A DNA stretch of 64,000 bases, taken from contig NZ_QVMP01000019.1 of assembly GCF_010501095.1 (NCBI RefSeq), forward strand, positions 1-64,000, given 5' to 3'. How positions within the stretch are numbered: position 1 is the stretch's first letter; each line of letters opens with the position of its first letter. The notes beneath the pieces were generated by a model, which was not told the DNA's origin, ran no database searches, and was given only the letters and a program-made list of their open reading frames with translations. The translations under genes were made by a program, and so were the position numbers. Origin of the DNA: Dysgonomonas sp. 520 (GTDB lineage: Bacteria; Bacteroidota; Bacteroidia; Bacteroidales; Dysgonomonadaceae). Of this stretch, positions 45,439-55,800 are shown piece after piece.

Positions 45439-46053
45439 ATGTTAATAGAACGTCCTCCTTTTTTATATAGAGCGCTTTTCCCGAAAGGGTATTGGCGTAT
45501 ACCTCAAGAAGGTAAGAAAGTCGTATATCTCACATTTGATGACGGGCCGATTCCGGAAATGACACCCTGGGTGTTGGATATATTGGATAAGTATAAAATT
45601 AAAGCAACATTCTTTTGTGTAGGGGATAATGTCAGAAAATACCCGGAAGTTTATCAGCAGGTTTTAGATAAAGGACATAGGGTTGGCAATCATACTCACA
45701 ATCATATACAAGGAATAAGAACACGCACAAAAAACTACATAAAAAACACCGAATTAGCTGCACGATATATAAAATCGGATCTTTTCCGCCCTCCTCACGG
45801 GCACATGAGAATAAGGCAATATTTTCCCTTGAGAAAAAAATACCGCATTATTTTGTGGGATGTCGTAACTCGGGATTATAGTAAATATATGACGCCGGAA
45901 CTGGTTTTTGAGAATGTAAGAAAGTATACAAGAAGTGGCTCTATCATTGTTTTTCACGACTCGTTGAAAGCCGAACAGAATATCAGGGGCGCTTTGGAGA
46001 GAAGTATTGAGTGGCTGATAGCTCAAGGGTATACGTTCGAAATGATTCCTTAG
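45439..46053 (+). CDS. Polysaccharide deacetylase (NodB domain)
   Basis: 204 residues, nearly all NodB domain. Motif 1 LTFDDGPIPEMTP (general base Asp and metal Asp), motif 2 HxxxH as HTHNH, motif 3 FRPPHGH, and late motifs DVVTRDYSK and IIVFHDS. A metal-dependent N- or O-deacetylase of peptidoglycan or another glycan. No signal peptide is seen, so it is likely cytoplasmic or non-classically placed. It converges with the GT2 gene, 9 bases away. Confidence 0.9.
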   Translation: MLIERPPFLYRALFPKGYWRIPQEGKKVVYLTFDDGPIPEMTPWVLDILDKYKIKATFFCVGDNVRKYPEVYQQVLDKGHRVGNHTHNHIQGIRTRTKNYIKNTELAARYIKSDLFRPPHGHMRIRQYFPLRKKYRIILWDVVTRDYSKYMTPELVFENVRKYTRSGSIIVFHDSLKAEQNIRGALERSIEWLIAQGYTFEMIP

Positions 46054-46062
46054 AGAGCATGT

Positions 46063-46863
46063 CTATCTGAACAATCGGACAAAAAAACGAACTATTCCAA
46101 ATAAGAATTTATTGTTTCGCATAGGAATGATAAGGTACTCGTAATTCTTGAAGAGCTGTAATTGTTCATAATCTTTTCTGACGGAAGGCGGAATACACTC
46201 CGATAGCACCTTTTCTCTTTCCTTGTCGTGTTTTTCTTGCATCTTCTTGTCGGTGCTTATGCCATCCCACGAAAAATTTACAATGTCTATATCTACAAAC
46301 GTTGGTTGTTCGTTGTGTAATCCAATAACTTCAAGGAAGAATTTCCAGTCGGAAACAATCTTTAAACTTTCGTCGTATAGTCCGTATTTGTCAAATAAAT
46401 CTCGTCTGATGAAAGTTGCCTGATGCTTGATCGTTCCGGCGTAAAAATCGTATAAGGTAAGATCCCGACCTTTGTTTTTCACGGTCGATTTATGATCGCC
46501 CCAGTCATTGACTTGATTGCCGTTTATAAATGGGGAAGAATAATCTGTCTGCTCAAAAATATTTTGTAGAACATCGTCCGAAACGAATGAATCCCCCGAA
46601 TTGAGAAAAAGACAATATTTTCCTTTAGCAAGTTTTATTCCCTTGTTCATGGCATTGAATATGCCGCTATCGGGTTCGCTGATATGTATATTTATGTTGG
46701 ATGAATATTTCTTTATGACATCGGTGCTGCCATCGGTAGAAGCCCCGTCGATAACGATATATTCATAGGAGTGATAAGTTTGCCCAATAACGCTTTTGAT
46801 AGTTTCTTCCAACCCTTTGGCGTTATTTAAATTGACAGTGATTATACTTAAAATAACTTTCAT
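46063..46863 (-). CDS. Glycosyltransferase family 2
   Basis: Start at ATG 46863 (MKVILSIITVNLNNAKGLEE). The frame is open 16 codons further up, but that stretch is the terminator of manC. 266 residues, GT-A fold: YIVIDGASTDGSTDVI, the DSGIFNAMNKGI segment, and the catalytic-region YCLFLNSGDSF with the metal-binding Asp. Similar to WcaA-type enzymes for exopolysaccharide or LPS repeat units. Directly downstream of manC, which supplies GDP-mannose. Confidence 0.88.
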   Translation of the reverse strand: MKVILSIITVNLNNAKGLEETIKSVIGQTYHSYEYIVIDGASTDGSTDVIKKYSSNINIHISEPDSGIFNAMNKGIKLAKGKYCLFLNSGDSFVSDDVLQNIFEQTDYSSPFINGNQVNDWGDHKSTVKNKGRDLTLYDFYAGTIKHQATFIRRDLFDKYGLYDESLKIVSDWKFFLEVIGLHNEQPTFVDIDIVNFSWDGISTDKKMQEKHDKEREKVLSECIPPSVRKDYEQLQLFKNYEYLIIPMRNNKFLFGIVRFFVRLFR

Positions 46864-46872
46864 TCCGTATGC

Positions 46873-46902
46873 AAAAAAAGAAAAGTGGCGAAAGCCACCT
46901 TT
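46873..46902 (-). terminator. Terminator after manC
   Basis: Minus strand: stem around GTGGC/GCCAC with a GAAA-type loop and one bulged base, followed by a long T run. Confidence 0.7.
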
Positions 46903-46927
46903 CAAGGTCATGTATGTTTCTCAAAAT

Positions 46928-48010
46928 TTATACAAACTCGTCTCCGAAGTTGTGCTTAACATCGGTTACAAACTGTCTGATGCGTTGCTCGTCTTCTTTT
47001 TTACAAATCAATAGAACATTGTCCGTATCGGCTATAATGTAGCCGTCAAGTCCCTGAACAACGGCTACTTTCCCTTTCGGAATGGCTGCTATATTTTCAG
47101 AACTGTCAAAAAACAGGGTGTTTCCTGCCAATGCGGCGTTAGCGTCATCGTCTTTAGGATTGGAAATATCATGCAATGATCCCCACGTACCTAGATCGGA
47201 CCAACCAAAATTGGCCGCCATAACGTATACGTTAGATGCCTTTTCCATAACCCCATAGTCGATGGATATATTTGGCGATCGAGGGAACTGTTGCTCTATA
47301 AATTGCGTTTCTTCAGGTGTATTGAATAGTTCACATCCAGGGTCGAGAAGATTTGCGATGTCAGGCAGATGACGGTGAAACGCATCCATAATGGTGTTCA
47401 CATTCCATATAAATATACCGGAATTCCATAAAAATTCGCCACTTTCGAAGAAGACTTTGGCTAGTTCAATATCTGGTTTTTCGGTGAAAACTTTTACTTT
47501 AGTGACATCATTTACTTTCTCTTCGCTCATTTGTATATATCCGTAGCCTGTTTCGGGTCGGCTCGGTTTTATACCAAGAGTCAGCAGGACTGGATTTTTT
47601 TCAACAAAGTCAAATGCCTTTTGTATGGTCGTTACAAATTCGTCTTCCTTTAAGATGAGGTGATCGGAAGGAGCAACAATAATATTTGCATTTGGGTTGA
47701 TCGCTTTTATCCTGTACGTTGCAAAGGCTATGCATGGAGCGGTATTCCTTCTTACAGGTTCAAGTAATATTTGTTCGGAAGTCAACTCCGGCAATTCGTC
47801 TTTTACAAGGTCAAAATAGGCTTTGTTCGTAACGATTAATATATTTTCAACTGGAACTATTTTTTTTAGTCGATCGAAAGTTAATTGTAACAAAGATCTT
47901 CCGGTGCCAAAAAAGTCAAGGAACTGCTTTGGGCGGGATTCTCGACTAAAAGGCCAGAATCGGCTACCGATACCGCCACCCATAATTACGCAGTAATTGT
48001 TTTTATTCAT
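46928..48010 (-). CDS. manC: Mannose-1-phosphate guanylyltransferase
   Basis: Makes GDP-mannose from mannose-1-phosphate and GTP, the donor for mannose and precursor for GDP-fucose. 360 residues, only the nucleotidyltransferase part, without the fused isomerase. Signature CVIMGGGIGSRFWPFSRESRPKQFL reduced here to its core GGIGSRFWPFSR...PKQF, then APSDHLI and the FTEKPD and EFLWNSGIF blocks. It stands before the GT2 gene and near the GT10 fucosyltransferase-like gene only at a distance. Confidence 0.94.
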   Translation of the reverse strand: MNKNNYCVIMGGGIGSRFWPFSRESRPKQFLDFFGTGRSLLQLTFDRLKKIVPVENILIVTNKAYFDLVKDELPELTSEQILLEPVRRNTAPCIAFATYRIKAINPNANIIVAPSDHLILKEDEFVTTIQKAFDFVEKNPVLLTLGIKPSRPETGYGYIQMSEEKVNDVTKVKVFTEKPDIELAKVFFESGEFLWNSGIFIWNVNTIMDAFHRHLPDIANLLDPGCELFNTPEETQFIEQQFPRSPNISIDYGVMEKASNVYVMAANFGWSDLGTWGSLHDISNPKDDDANAALAGNTLFFDSSENIAAIPKGKVAVVQGLDGYIIADTDNVLLICKKEDEQRIRQFVTDVKHNFGDEFV

Positions 48011-48120
48011 TATGTATGTTTAGTAATAATATATAGTAATATGACTCAAAAATTTAATGTCAAAATTGTATTGTACAAAGAAAGCTATTTTTTTTCTTTA
48101 AAAAAAGAAGCATATTATTA

Positions 48121-48150
48121 TTTGAAATAAATAATATTATTATATCTTTG
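48121..48150 (+). promoter_or_regulatory. Promoter of tRNA-Leu
   Basis: TTTG (48121-48124), 18 bases, TATCTTTG (48143-48150), ending 10 bases before the tRNA. Confidence 0.7.
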
Positions 48151-48160
48151 CACACGCAAT

Positions 48161-48244
48161 GCCCAGATGGCGGAATTGGTAGACGCGCTGGTCTCAAACA
48201 CCAGTGGATTCATTTCCATGCCGGTTCGATCCCGGCTCTGGGTA
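48161..48244 (+). tRNA. tRNA-Leu (anticodon CAA)
   Basis: Class II tRNA of 84 nt. Acceptor arms GCCCAGA and TCTGGGT (one G-U at the end), anticodon stem CTGGT/ACCAG with loop CTCAAAC giving anticodon CAA, a long variable arm, and the TpsiC stretch GGTTCGATCCC. CCA is not encoded. tRNA-Leu 3' ends are known integration sites of Bacteroides mobilizable elements such as NBU1, and an island begins right behind this one. Confidence 0.95.
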
Positions 48245-48255
48245 CTGAAAAAATG

Positions 48256-48295
48256 AAAGCCTAATTGATAGTCAGTCAATTAGGCTTTTTATTTT
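48256..48295 (+). terminator. Terminator after tRNA-Leu
   Basis: Perfect 11-bp stem (48258-48268 / 48276-48286) with a 7-base loop and a T-rich tail. Confidence 0.85.
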
Positions 48296-48300
48296 GAGGG

Positions 48301-48321
48301 ATTGTTCCCAAATTGTTCCCA
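48301..48321. repeat. Tandem direct repeat next to the island end
   Basis: ATTGTTCCCA occurs twice, at 48301-48310 and 48312-48321, 11 bases apart or about one helical turn. Possible recombinase or accessory-protein arm sites. Confidence 0.45.
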
Positions 48322-48344
48322 GACAGATTTTGAAAGATTTCGGG

Positions 48345-48503
48345 CTATGTCCACTTGGAGACAATATCAATAGTTTCATTCAATGGTATATACTTTTTCT
48401 CTATTTCATCTACTTTAACCACTATAGGCATTTCGGTAAGTTGTCCAGCGATGACGCAGACTCCAGTTGAGAGGATCGGCAACGATTCTTTTGACACTTT
48501 GTC
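48345..48503 (-). pseudogene. Detached 3' end of herA
   Basis: Minus-strand frame directly beyond the IS target duplication: DKVSKESLPILSTGVCVIAG, then EMPIVVKVDEIEKKYI, ending at a TAG (48345-48347). Joining it to the herA body through a single copy of the duplicated bases restores an unbroken reading frame and the typical HerA C-terminus (the strands after the arginine-finger region). It cannot be expressed as part of HerA while the IS is in place. Confidence 0.88.
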
Positions 48504-48509
48504 TAAATA
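48504..48509. repeat. Target-site duplication, left copy
   Basis: TAAATA, identical to 49945-49950 on the other side of the IS. Confidence 0.75.
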
Positions 48510-49944
48510 GTCACCCCTTAAAAAGCGGCTTTAAGTTTTTCACTTAATAAAATTGTCTGTATCCGTAAAATGATATAGGCAATTTTTTGTTTGTATTTAT
48601 TCATTACCCTTTTGAAGTTGAATGCTGCCGCTGCCAACATGACGTTAATGGCATCACCAAAGTCTCCCTTGTAGAAGTTTCTCGATAATCTATGGTCTGT
48701 TTTCAAATGTCCTATTATTGGTTCTATAGCAGCTCTTCGCTTATGCGCTTTTCTTCGTTTTTGTTGTTGGTATTGATACAGTTTCTTAGAGAAAGGTTTA
48801 GGGATCAGTATTTGAGTTTCTTCTATTTGCGATCGTCCTTTGTATCCTCTATCCGCATATAGGTTTTTAGGACGTTTCCCCTTCAATCTTTCGTATTGCT
48901 CAAGAGCTTTATCCAAGGTATGTCCGTCATATTCATTGCCAAATGCCAAAGCTCCGACTATCACTCCGGTTGTCTGCGTATAAAGGATAGAGACCTTGTT
49001 GCCAAATTCATACTTCTTATGTTCTTTGCCTTTTGAAATACAGTGAACCTGAGGTTCGTGAAGACTGTAGATTTTATGCTTGCTGTTCCTTTGTTGCTTT
49101 AAAACCTGGCTGAACAATGCTAATGATTGTCTGTGTGGATGAGATGCGGGTAATTTGCGCTCGAGTTCCCGAACCAGTCGACCGGCAATAGTCTTTACTT
49201 TACGGTTGGCCTTGGCGGCTTTCTTTCTATTCTTCGGATGCGAACCAAAACGTTGATCGGGAAGCAGTCTCTTTAAGGTATGTGTATAGCTCTGGCGAAG
49301 TTCAATACCTTCTGTTTTAGCTATACCTTTACATTGGGAGATAATCTTACGATGCAACTTGTTATCGGTGGGATAGGTTATGTTCTTTTCCTGGACAGTC
49401 GTATCGGCTGAGATTGAACCTTCATCGCCATCCTTACCGTTGATGCGAATACTTTCTTTGAGAATCAACTCAACACCGGATTCCCCTATCCGATGACGAA
49501 AGTGTACTAGTTCTGATGATGCACAAGGATATTTGGGAACAAACTCCAGCTCTCCGCAAAAGTATTGGTAGTAGTTGTTTTCACTCCATTGTTCAACAAC
49601 CGATTCATCCGAGAGGTTTCTAACATGTTTTAGTATCAGCAGACCAACCATCAACCGAATCGGTTTTGCCGGAGCCCCATTGTCTTGACTATAAAGAGAA
49701 CTAAACTCACGATCAAACATAGCCCAATCTACTCTGTTTGCCAAAATATAAAGCGGATGACGTTGGTCTAAACTATCTTCCAATGAGAAGAACATACTTC
49801 TCTGAGAATCTTTTTTCGAAGGTAATAACATAAAATATCTGCAAGAATTATCAGATAAAGATACTAATTCTTGCAGATATAAACAAGAAATAATCAAACT
49901 AATATATTGTCAATCAAATAAATGAAATGCTTTTAAGGATAGAC
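48510..49944 (-). mobile_element. IS5-like insertion sequence, 1435 bp
   Basis: The ends are imperfect inverted repeats: GTCACCCCTTAAAAAGC on the left and, read inward from the right, GTCTATCCTTAAAAGC. A 6-bp duplication TAAATA flanks it. It carries one transposase gene and interrupts herA between its Leu and Asp codons. Confidence 0.85.
48518..49897 (-). CDS. IS5-family transposase
   Basis: 459 residues at most; a second in-frame ATG after 23 codons (MLLPSKKDSQRSMFF) is the more likely start. An N-terminal DUF772 domain (VGLLILKHVRNLSDESVVEQW) is followed by a DDE domain with SADTTVQEKN (first Asp), LYADRGYKG (second Asp) and RRAAIEPIIGHLKTDHRLSR (Glu, with the family Y/K-rich surroundings). 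The frame is complete without frameshift, so the IS may be active. Assignment to an IS5 subgroup is not attempted. Confidence 0.9.
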   Translation of the reverse strand: MIISCLYLQELVSLSDNSCRYFMLLPSKKDSQRSMFFSLEDSLDQRHPLYILANRVDWAMFDREFSSLYSQDNGAPAKPIRLMVGLLILKHVRNLSDESVVEQWSENNYYQYFCGELEFVPKYPCASSELVHFRHRIGESGVELILKESIRINGKDGDEGSISADTTVQEKNITYPTDNKLHRKIISQCKGIAKTEGIELRQSYTHTLKRLLPDQRFGSHPKNRKKAAKANRKVKTIAGRLVRELERKLPASHPHRQSLALFSQVLKQQRNSKHKIYSLHEPQVHCISKGKEHKKYEFGNKVSILYTQTTGVIVGALAFGNEYDGHTLDKALEQYERLKGKRPKNLYADRGYKGRSQIEETQILIPKPFSKKLYQYQQQKRRKAHKRRAAIEPIIGHLKTDHRLSRNFYKGDFGDAINVMLAAAAFNFKRVMNKYKQKIAYIILRIQTILLSEKLKAAF

Positions 49945-51657
49945 TAAATATGATATAGATCTGCCGACTTTATCAATATCTTCATCATTGACCAATCTAT
50001 GGATAAAATAGTTGTGAAGCTGGGAAATGATTGTGGTAGATATATCTGATGGGCGCTGACTTGCAATTGTCATAAACACCCCAAATTTTCGCCCTTCCTT
50101 GATAATTTCCTCAAATACTTCAAGCCGATAATCTTTCCATGTATCACTTTCTCTACTTGATTGATAAGAGAGTATGTTGTGAGCTTCATCAATAATGATA
50201 TTTAGATATGATAGGTCTTCTTCTTTTTTCTTTTTATGCTCATTGTATAGATAGCGGGTTATTAAGAGTGGTATCATCTTCTTCGCATCTTGATTGGTAT
50301 CATTCAAGTTTATAGTAGCAATATTTTTGCCATCCCAAAAATCTCGATCATCAGTAAAGTCTATCAACTTCTCTATATCATTCACTACACTTTTTAGTTT
50401 ATTGATGGCTGGAGCAATATGCTCGTTCATTGCCCTATTATTCAAAAGGTCTCTAATAAGTCTAAGATACATTATTTTGATGAACTTCTCAATAAAATTC
50501 GTAGGATCGGTATAAGCCCCTGCTTGCTGATAATAGAGAGTCTGCTTAGCAAATTCATGATTAGAATTTCCATTTTGAGAAATATCTCGAATATTATTCA
50601 AATATGCTTCCCCTCTCCCTACGAGATAATAATAGCGGTTGTTGTCATGAAAAGAAATATCACTTCTCAACTCTATTTCCTCTCCAGAATCCTCATCTAT
50701 ACGTTTTGGTACAATCTGTTCAACATAGTCTAAAAGAAGTTCTGCTTTGGGTTTATCAGCCATGCATAATATTTCGACAATACATTGTTTTAAATAATTC
50801 TTGAAATGAGTTTCATTGTTGATCCTTTTCGCAAGTTCAATACACCTACTAATAAATGGTCGTTGCGTCTTTTCTGTTGCACTGGCGAAAATACAAAGCA
50901 TATCAAGATCAAGCAAAGATTCTTTTGGTAGAGGCAGTGTGTCTTTTTTTGAGCGGGTTGAAAGATTACATATTTTCTTGTTTGAGACCATTACATCTTT
51001 GCCTGAATACTCGCCATTGAAATCCACAAATAAGAATTTAGAGTTATTTGAAAAATTCAGATTATCTTTATATGATTCAAAGAGTTCTCTATATATCTTG
51101 GCGAGCGTATATGACTTTCCACTTCCTGTATTGCCAAAAACACCTATATGGCTTGAAAATAGTCTATTTACCCCTAAAGAGATTGGCATAAAGTTATCCG
51201 AGGATAATGTGCCTATTGTTATCGTCTTATCCGTGTCTTTACTAACAAATTTGTGAATTTTTACAAATTCTTCATTAGATAATAGATAGCACTCATTATC
51301 AATTAGGGGAAGTTCTTTCACTCCTTTAATAAATTTGTCTGAATCAAGGTAGCCTAGCAGACTAACACTTAAAATTCGATGTATTTTGTCCTCGCTTGAA
51401 GAATAATTGTTCCCATTTCGAGAAGTGTCTTCGGTAATATATTCACTTTCAACCTTAGCAATAATAGATGAGAAACCTTTGATGATTTTTATATAACCAC
51501 CAACCGAGATATTTTTTACCAATCCACCTTTATAAATGATGTGGGAAAGATTTTTTTGTTTATCAACTCTTACTCTTACATCTCTTCCATTGACTGACAA
51601 TACGCAGCCAATTCTAAATATAGACTGGTTGACAACTATCTCATTATTATTTGCCAT
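49933..51657 (-). pseudogene. herA: HerA-type ATPase of a SIR2-HerA defence pair, truncated by an IS
   Basis: The 574-codon body. N-terminal HAS-barrel (FRIGCVLSVNGRDVRVRV), Walker A GNTGSGKSYTL (about 172-182), Walker B LNIIIDEAHN (about 487-494) and the nearby SQRPSDIS sensor. The last three residues and the stop come from the IS; the true C-terminus is at 48345-48503. HerA forms hexamers, and in SIR2-HerA anti-phage systems it complexes with the NAD-degrading SIR2 protein. The start overlaps the end of the SIR2 gene by 11 bases. A residual function of the truncated protein cannot be excluded. Confidence 0.88.
49945..49950. repeat. Target-site duplication, right copy
   Basis: TAAATA, identical to 48504-48509. 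Confidence 0.75.
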
Positions 51658-52825
51658 AGTTGAAACTTACTGGAATCATGCGAGATATCCACTCAAAAAC
51701 TTTATTTATTCCGCTAAAATCAAATTCTACAATATTGTCTATTCCAAACTTTTCCATCGCCTCTTTATTAGCAGAGTTAAAGTTGGTTGGTGTAAATATT
51801 ACTACATTGCTATTCGATTTGAACTTAGTTTGATATTTTTCTTCATCGGCATCTGAATGAGCAAAAATTGCGACCAATAAAGTTGGATTTGTTCTTGTTG
51901 CTCGCTCTACTATGCTCGCGATATGTTCATCTCCAAAAGAAAAGCCCATTACCATCAGCAAAGAATTCTCTTTCTCGAGAGAATTAGAGAACATTCGCAT
52001 TAAATCATAAAAATGGATATCTAAAACCGTTTCACTGAACTTTCTTTTGGTTGGATTCACAATAATCAGTTTCTCATACGCGTCAAAAAACTTTTTTAGT
52101 CGAGTTCCTACTTTTATTTTCTGCCCTCCAATTTTAGTCTTGGCATCTTCTATCATCTCGGAGAGACTATCCTTAAGAGAAATAAAAAAGTCATCTCCGA
52201 TGATTGACAGCTCCTTAGAGATAGCGTCCACCAACTGAAGTCTTGAATCATTAAGTATTTGTCCGTATTCGTTCGCAGACCAATTTATTGAGCCATGCAT
52301 CTTTAACAGATTGAAAACCGGTAGTTCAGTCGAGTTCTGAAAGTGGACACTGTTTTTAGTATATGATTTTTGGAAATTGCCTTCGTCAAAAATAGGCTTT
52401 ACACTACCCTTGAAGCCATCATTCAATTCAACCTTGCATTTTTCAGCACTATTTTCAAAAAAAGTATCAATATTGGTTGTATATATGTTTAGCTGTTTAG
52501 CTAAGAGACTTCCGCCCCGATTATGAATTATCTGGTTCCACTGCTCAAGAAAAAATGAATATTGATCTATAACTTGCTGATAGATGCCAATATTTTTAGC
52601 TTTTTCTGAATCAATATTGGGATACATAACTTGGATAAAATACGACTTGTAGATTGATCCCTTAACAAGACTTTTTATGTTGTCGGACTCTTTGTTGTCA
52701 TTCAGATCGGCTAACAACGTTTCTATATCTCCCAGTGTTGACAAGTATGGGCGAGACAAGCCAGAACCAATCAAAAAATTGATGTTGGCTGATTGAATAA
52801 ACTCTTTCAGTTTTTCGATTCTCAT
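51647..52825 (-). CDS. SIR2-like NADase effector of a SIR2-HerA system
   Basis: 392 residues. Sirtuin-fold N-terminal domain with FLIGSGLSRP (GxGxS NAD loop), IYTTNIDTFFE (TxNxD) and LLKMHGSINW (the catalytic His), then a C-terminal part with GFSFGDEHIASIV. Prokaryotic SIR2 proteins of this kind deplete NAD+ on phage infection. The following gene is HerA, overlapping by 11 bases, so the operon is the known SIR2-HerA layout. The gene itself is intact. It is preceded by the R-M gene on the same strand with 11 bases between. Confidence 0.88.
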   Translation of the reverse strand: MRIEKLKEFIQSANINFLIGSGLSRPYLSTLGDIETLLADLNDNKESDNIKSLVKGSIYKSYFIQVMYPNIDSEKAKNIGIYQQVIDQYSFFLEQWNQIIHNRGGSLLAKQLNIYTTNIDTFFENSAEKCKVELNDGFKGSVKPIFDEGNFQKSYTKNSVHFQNSTELPVFNLLKMHGSINWSANEYGQILNDSRLQLVDAISKELSIIGDDFFISLKDSLSEMIEDAKTKIGGQKIKVGTRLKKFFDAYEKLIIVNPTKRKFSETVLDIHFYDLMRMFSNSLEKENSLLMVMGFSFGDEHIASIVERATRTNPTLLVAIFAHSDADEEKYQTKFKSNSNVVIFTPTNFNSANKEAMEKFGIDNIVEFDFSGINKVFEWISRMIPVSFNYGK

Positions 52826-52836
52826 CTATTATATGT

Positions 52837-55800
52837 TTAATTGTCAATAGTGGACATTATTTTGTTTGTCATTACCAACGCCTTTATTATGCGTTGATAG
52901 TGCATAATGTCATCATAGGCTAGTGTGCGCCCTTGTCTGTCTTTTAGCCATTTCTGGGCGGGCTGATAGCCGCCTATATAGAATTGCCATGCTGTTAGGG
53001 GTACATTGTCAAAATACTGTTGGTCATTTACCCATATCCGACCGCTCTGTTCATCAGGAAATAATTCCCAGCGTGGTTTACCTACAATATTATCTCCGGC
53101 AACAGGATATTGCGTGATAAGTTTCGATAAGGAGGGATGCTCCATCAAATGAACCTTACGAAGTTCGCCTCCAATGACAACAAGGCGATGAAACTCTTCC
53201 GCGTCTTGCGGATAAGGCACATATGGGAAGTCTGTTTTTAGAAATTCTTTGTATTTCTTGCGGTATGCCGGACTATGAAGGATGGCATAGATATAATCGA
53301 GTAAATCTATCGGAGCATATTTGTTAGTATCGCCACTTTTTTCTGCCTCAAATTCCAGCCCAACGCCTGTAGTTATCTTCTGAACGATCTTTAAGTCAAG
53401 GTTGGGAGTACGGGTAGTGTTAAGTAAGTCAGACTGTTGTGGATATAGATATAGAGGGAATATATATCCGGTCTCTTTTGTTTGAGAAGATATATTGCAC
53501 ATATCAGATAATAGCTTACTTACAAATACGTGCTGGAAATCGAATGATGATTGTTGTCTGCAGGTTATTAACGAAATATTGTCTTCCTTAAAAAGATGGT
53601 TTGCGATTTCGGCTCTAGGATAAGCGACAAATCCTTTAGACTTGCCAGTATAGAAAGTGTATCGCTCGTCAAAAGGCCTATACATAATCTTAATCGCTCT
53701 CGGATTATTTGATTTCAGGTCATTTTTTGCAGCATTAATAGTCCAATCTCGACCATCCATAGGTAGTTGTAAAATAGACCGTATATGCTCTGGGTCATTT
53801 AAAGCAAACACATTCTGTACATCACAGAGCTCTTGTTCTGTGAATTTTATGGTAATTTTATCTCGCTTTGTCTGAAAACCAGATACATTTAATACAAATA
53901 GTCTGTCTATTTTGAATCCTTTTTCATATTCTTTAATCAAAGAAAAGTCTTTGGGGACGAAAAAGTAGTATGGCGCAGAGATGGCTAACTCAGACCAGTT
54001 GATTGTATGTAAATTGCCGGCATTTAATACAGAGTATTTATCTTCTCGTTTGCCATAAAGATCATGATGAAAGACTTTTCCTAATTGTGTTGGTGCTTTT
54101 TCTCCGGTCTTTATGAAAATGTTGATTGAGACCCCCTGCATAATATCAAAGACATTTTCATCTTTGCTACCATCTAAGGCAGTCTCCTTTTTTTTCGTGC
54201 TACCGTGTAAGTCTATGATATATATCTTATCAAAAGTAGTGAGTAGAGATTTTCGCATCTGACGATGAGTTACTCCGTCAATAAAGCTATTATTAGAAAT
54301 ATAGGCTAAGACTCCCTCTCCATTTTCATCTATGAAATGCTGCCCATATCGAATAAACTTGATATAGTCGTCATCAAGATTGATCTTTCGTTCGTTCAGA
54401 TTTTTCTTGTAGTCCGCAATGAGATTCTGAATCCATTCTCCTTTGTTGTTGCTACTCACACTATACGGCGGATTTCCCAATACTACCATAACGGGTGTGT
54501 TGCGTTTAATCTCGTTTGCACCATTGGCTTCGCGAGCGAGAAACTGAGCAAAGAGCGTTCCGGTGTCTTTGTGATACTCTTCCAATGAATTGGTAAGGAA
54601 TACACGTAGGCGTTTGTTTTCTATCGCTTTATATCCAGTTTCAGTAAGCAGCCAATCCAACTTCAGATGCGCCATTGTATAGGAAGCCATCAATAGCTCA
54701 AATCCATTGAGGCGAGGAAGCAGATGTTCTTCTACATAACCCTGCCACATGCCGGTCTGTCCTTGAAACTTATCGTATATTTGACTTACAACTTCTGCCA
54801 AGAAAGTTCCTGTTCCTGTCGCCGGATCAAGTATCTGCACTTTGTGGGTTTCTACTTGTTCTTTCTTTTTATTATCAGTATAACGCTTATCGAGACTTTG
54901 TATGATGCTGCGCTCAATCTTGATTTTTGACGTATCTGCCAATCCCATTGGCAAGTCAAACTCTTGTTGTAAAATTTCATCTACAGCTCTTACAATAAAG
55001 CTTACTACTGCCTGTGGAGTATACCAAACGCCACGACTTTTTCTCAATTTTGGATCATAAGCAGAAAGAAAGTTTTCGTAAAAATGAATCATCGGATCGG
55101 TTTGCTGTGTCCGCTTTCCAAATCCTTTCATAACAGCTTGAATATCCGTGGCACGAAAAGTCTCGGCCAAGTCATCTACTATCCAACTGATTCGTTCGTC
55201 GAGATCATATCCGGCAACATTTTGAAACAGTTGCCGGAGAAATGGATTAGTTTTAGGAATCAGTGTCGCTGCTTCATGGCGAGAAAAGGTGTCGGGAGTA
55301 GAATCGTGCAAACGAGCCGCAAACATACCATAAGCAATAGTTTGAGCATATACATCGGCAAACTCTTTAGGGGTGATGTCATGAATCAAAACCTCTTTAA
55401 ATGCATTCATCTGTCCTTCCAAGTTTCCTTCTATATCGCCTTGTGAAAAAGACTTTTCAATCACATCGGCTAATAATCGCGCCTTGCCCGCCATTATTTC
55501 AGCCAGCTTAGCCGAGGAGGTTATGCGTTGTGGTTTCGCATCACCAAAACGAGTTATCAGGTGAGTGAACTTATCGAAGTTTTCTTGCAGAGGAATAATC
55601 TTTTCACCTTTGAGCTCCGCAATACGGATGCTTTCAACAAACTCACCTTTTTCATACAATAAAAAGTCAAGGTAGTCGGTGAACAGGATATTATCTAACG
55701 AATTTTTATACCGAGTGAATTGTTCTTTATTCTTATTGCGACCGGTAAGGTCGGAATCGTTAATATCCTTTGCTTCAATAAACGCTACCGGGATATTATC

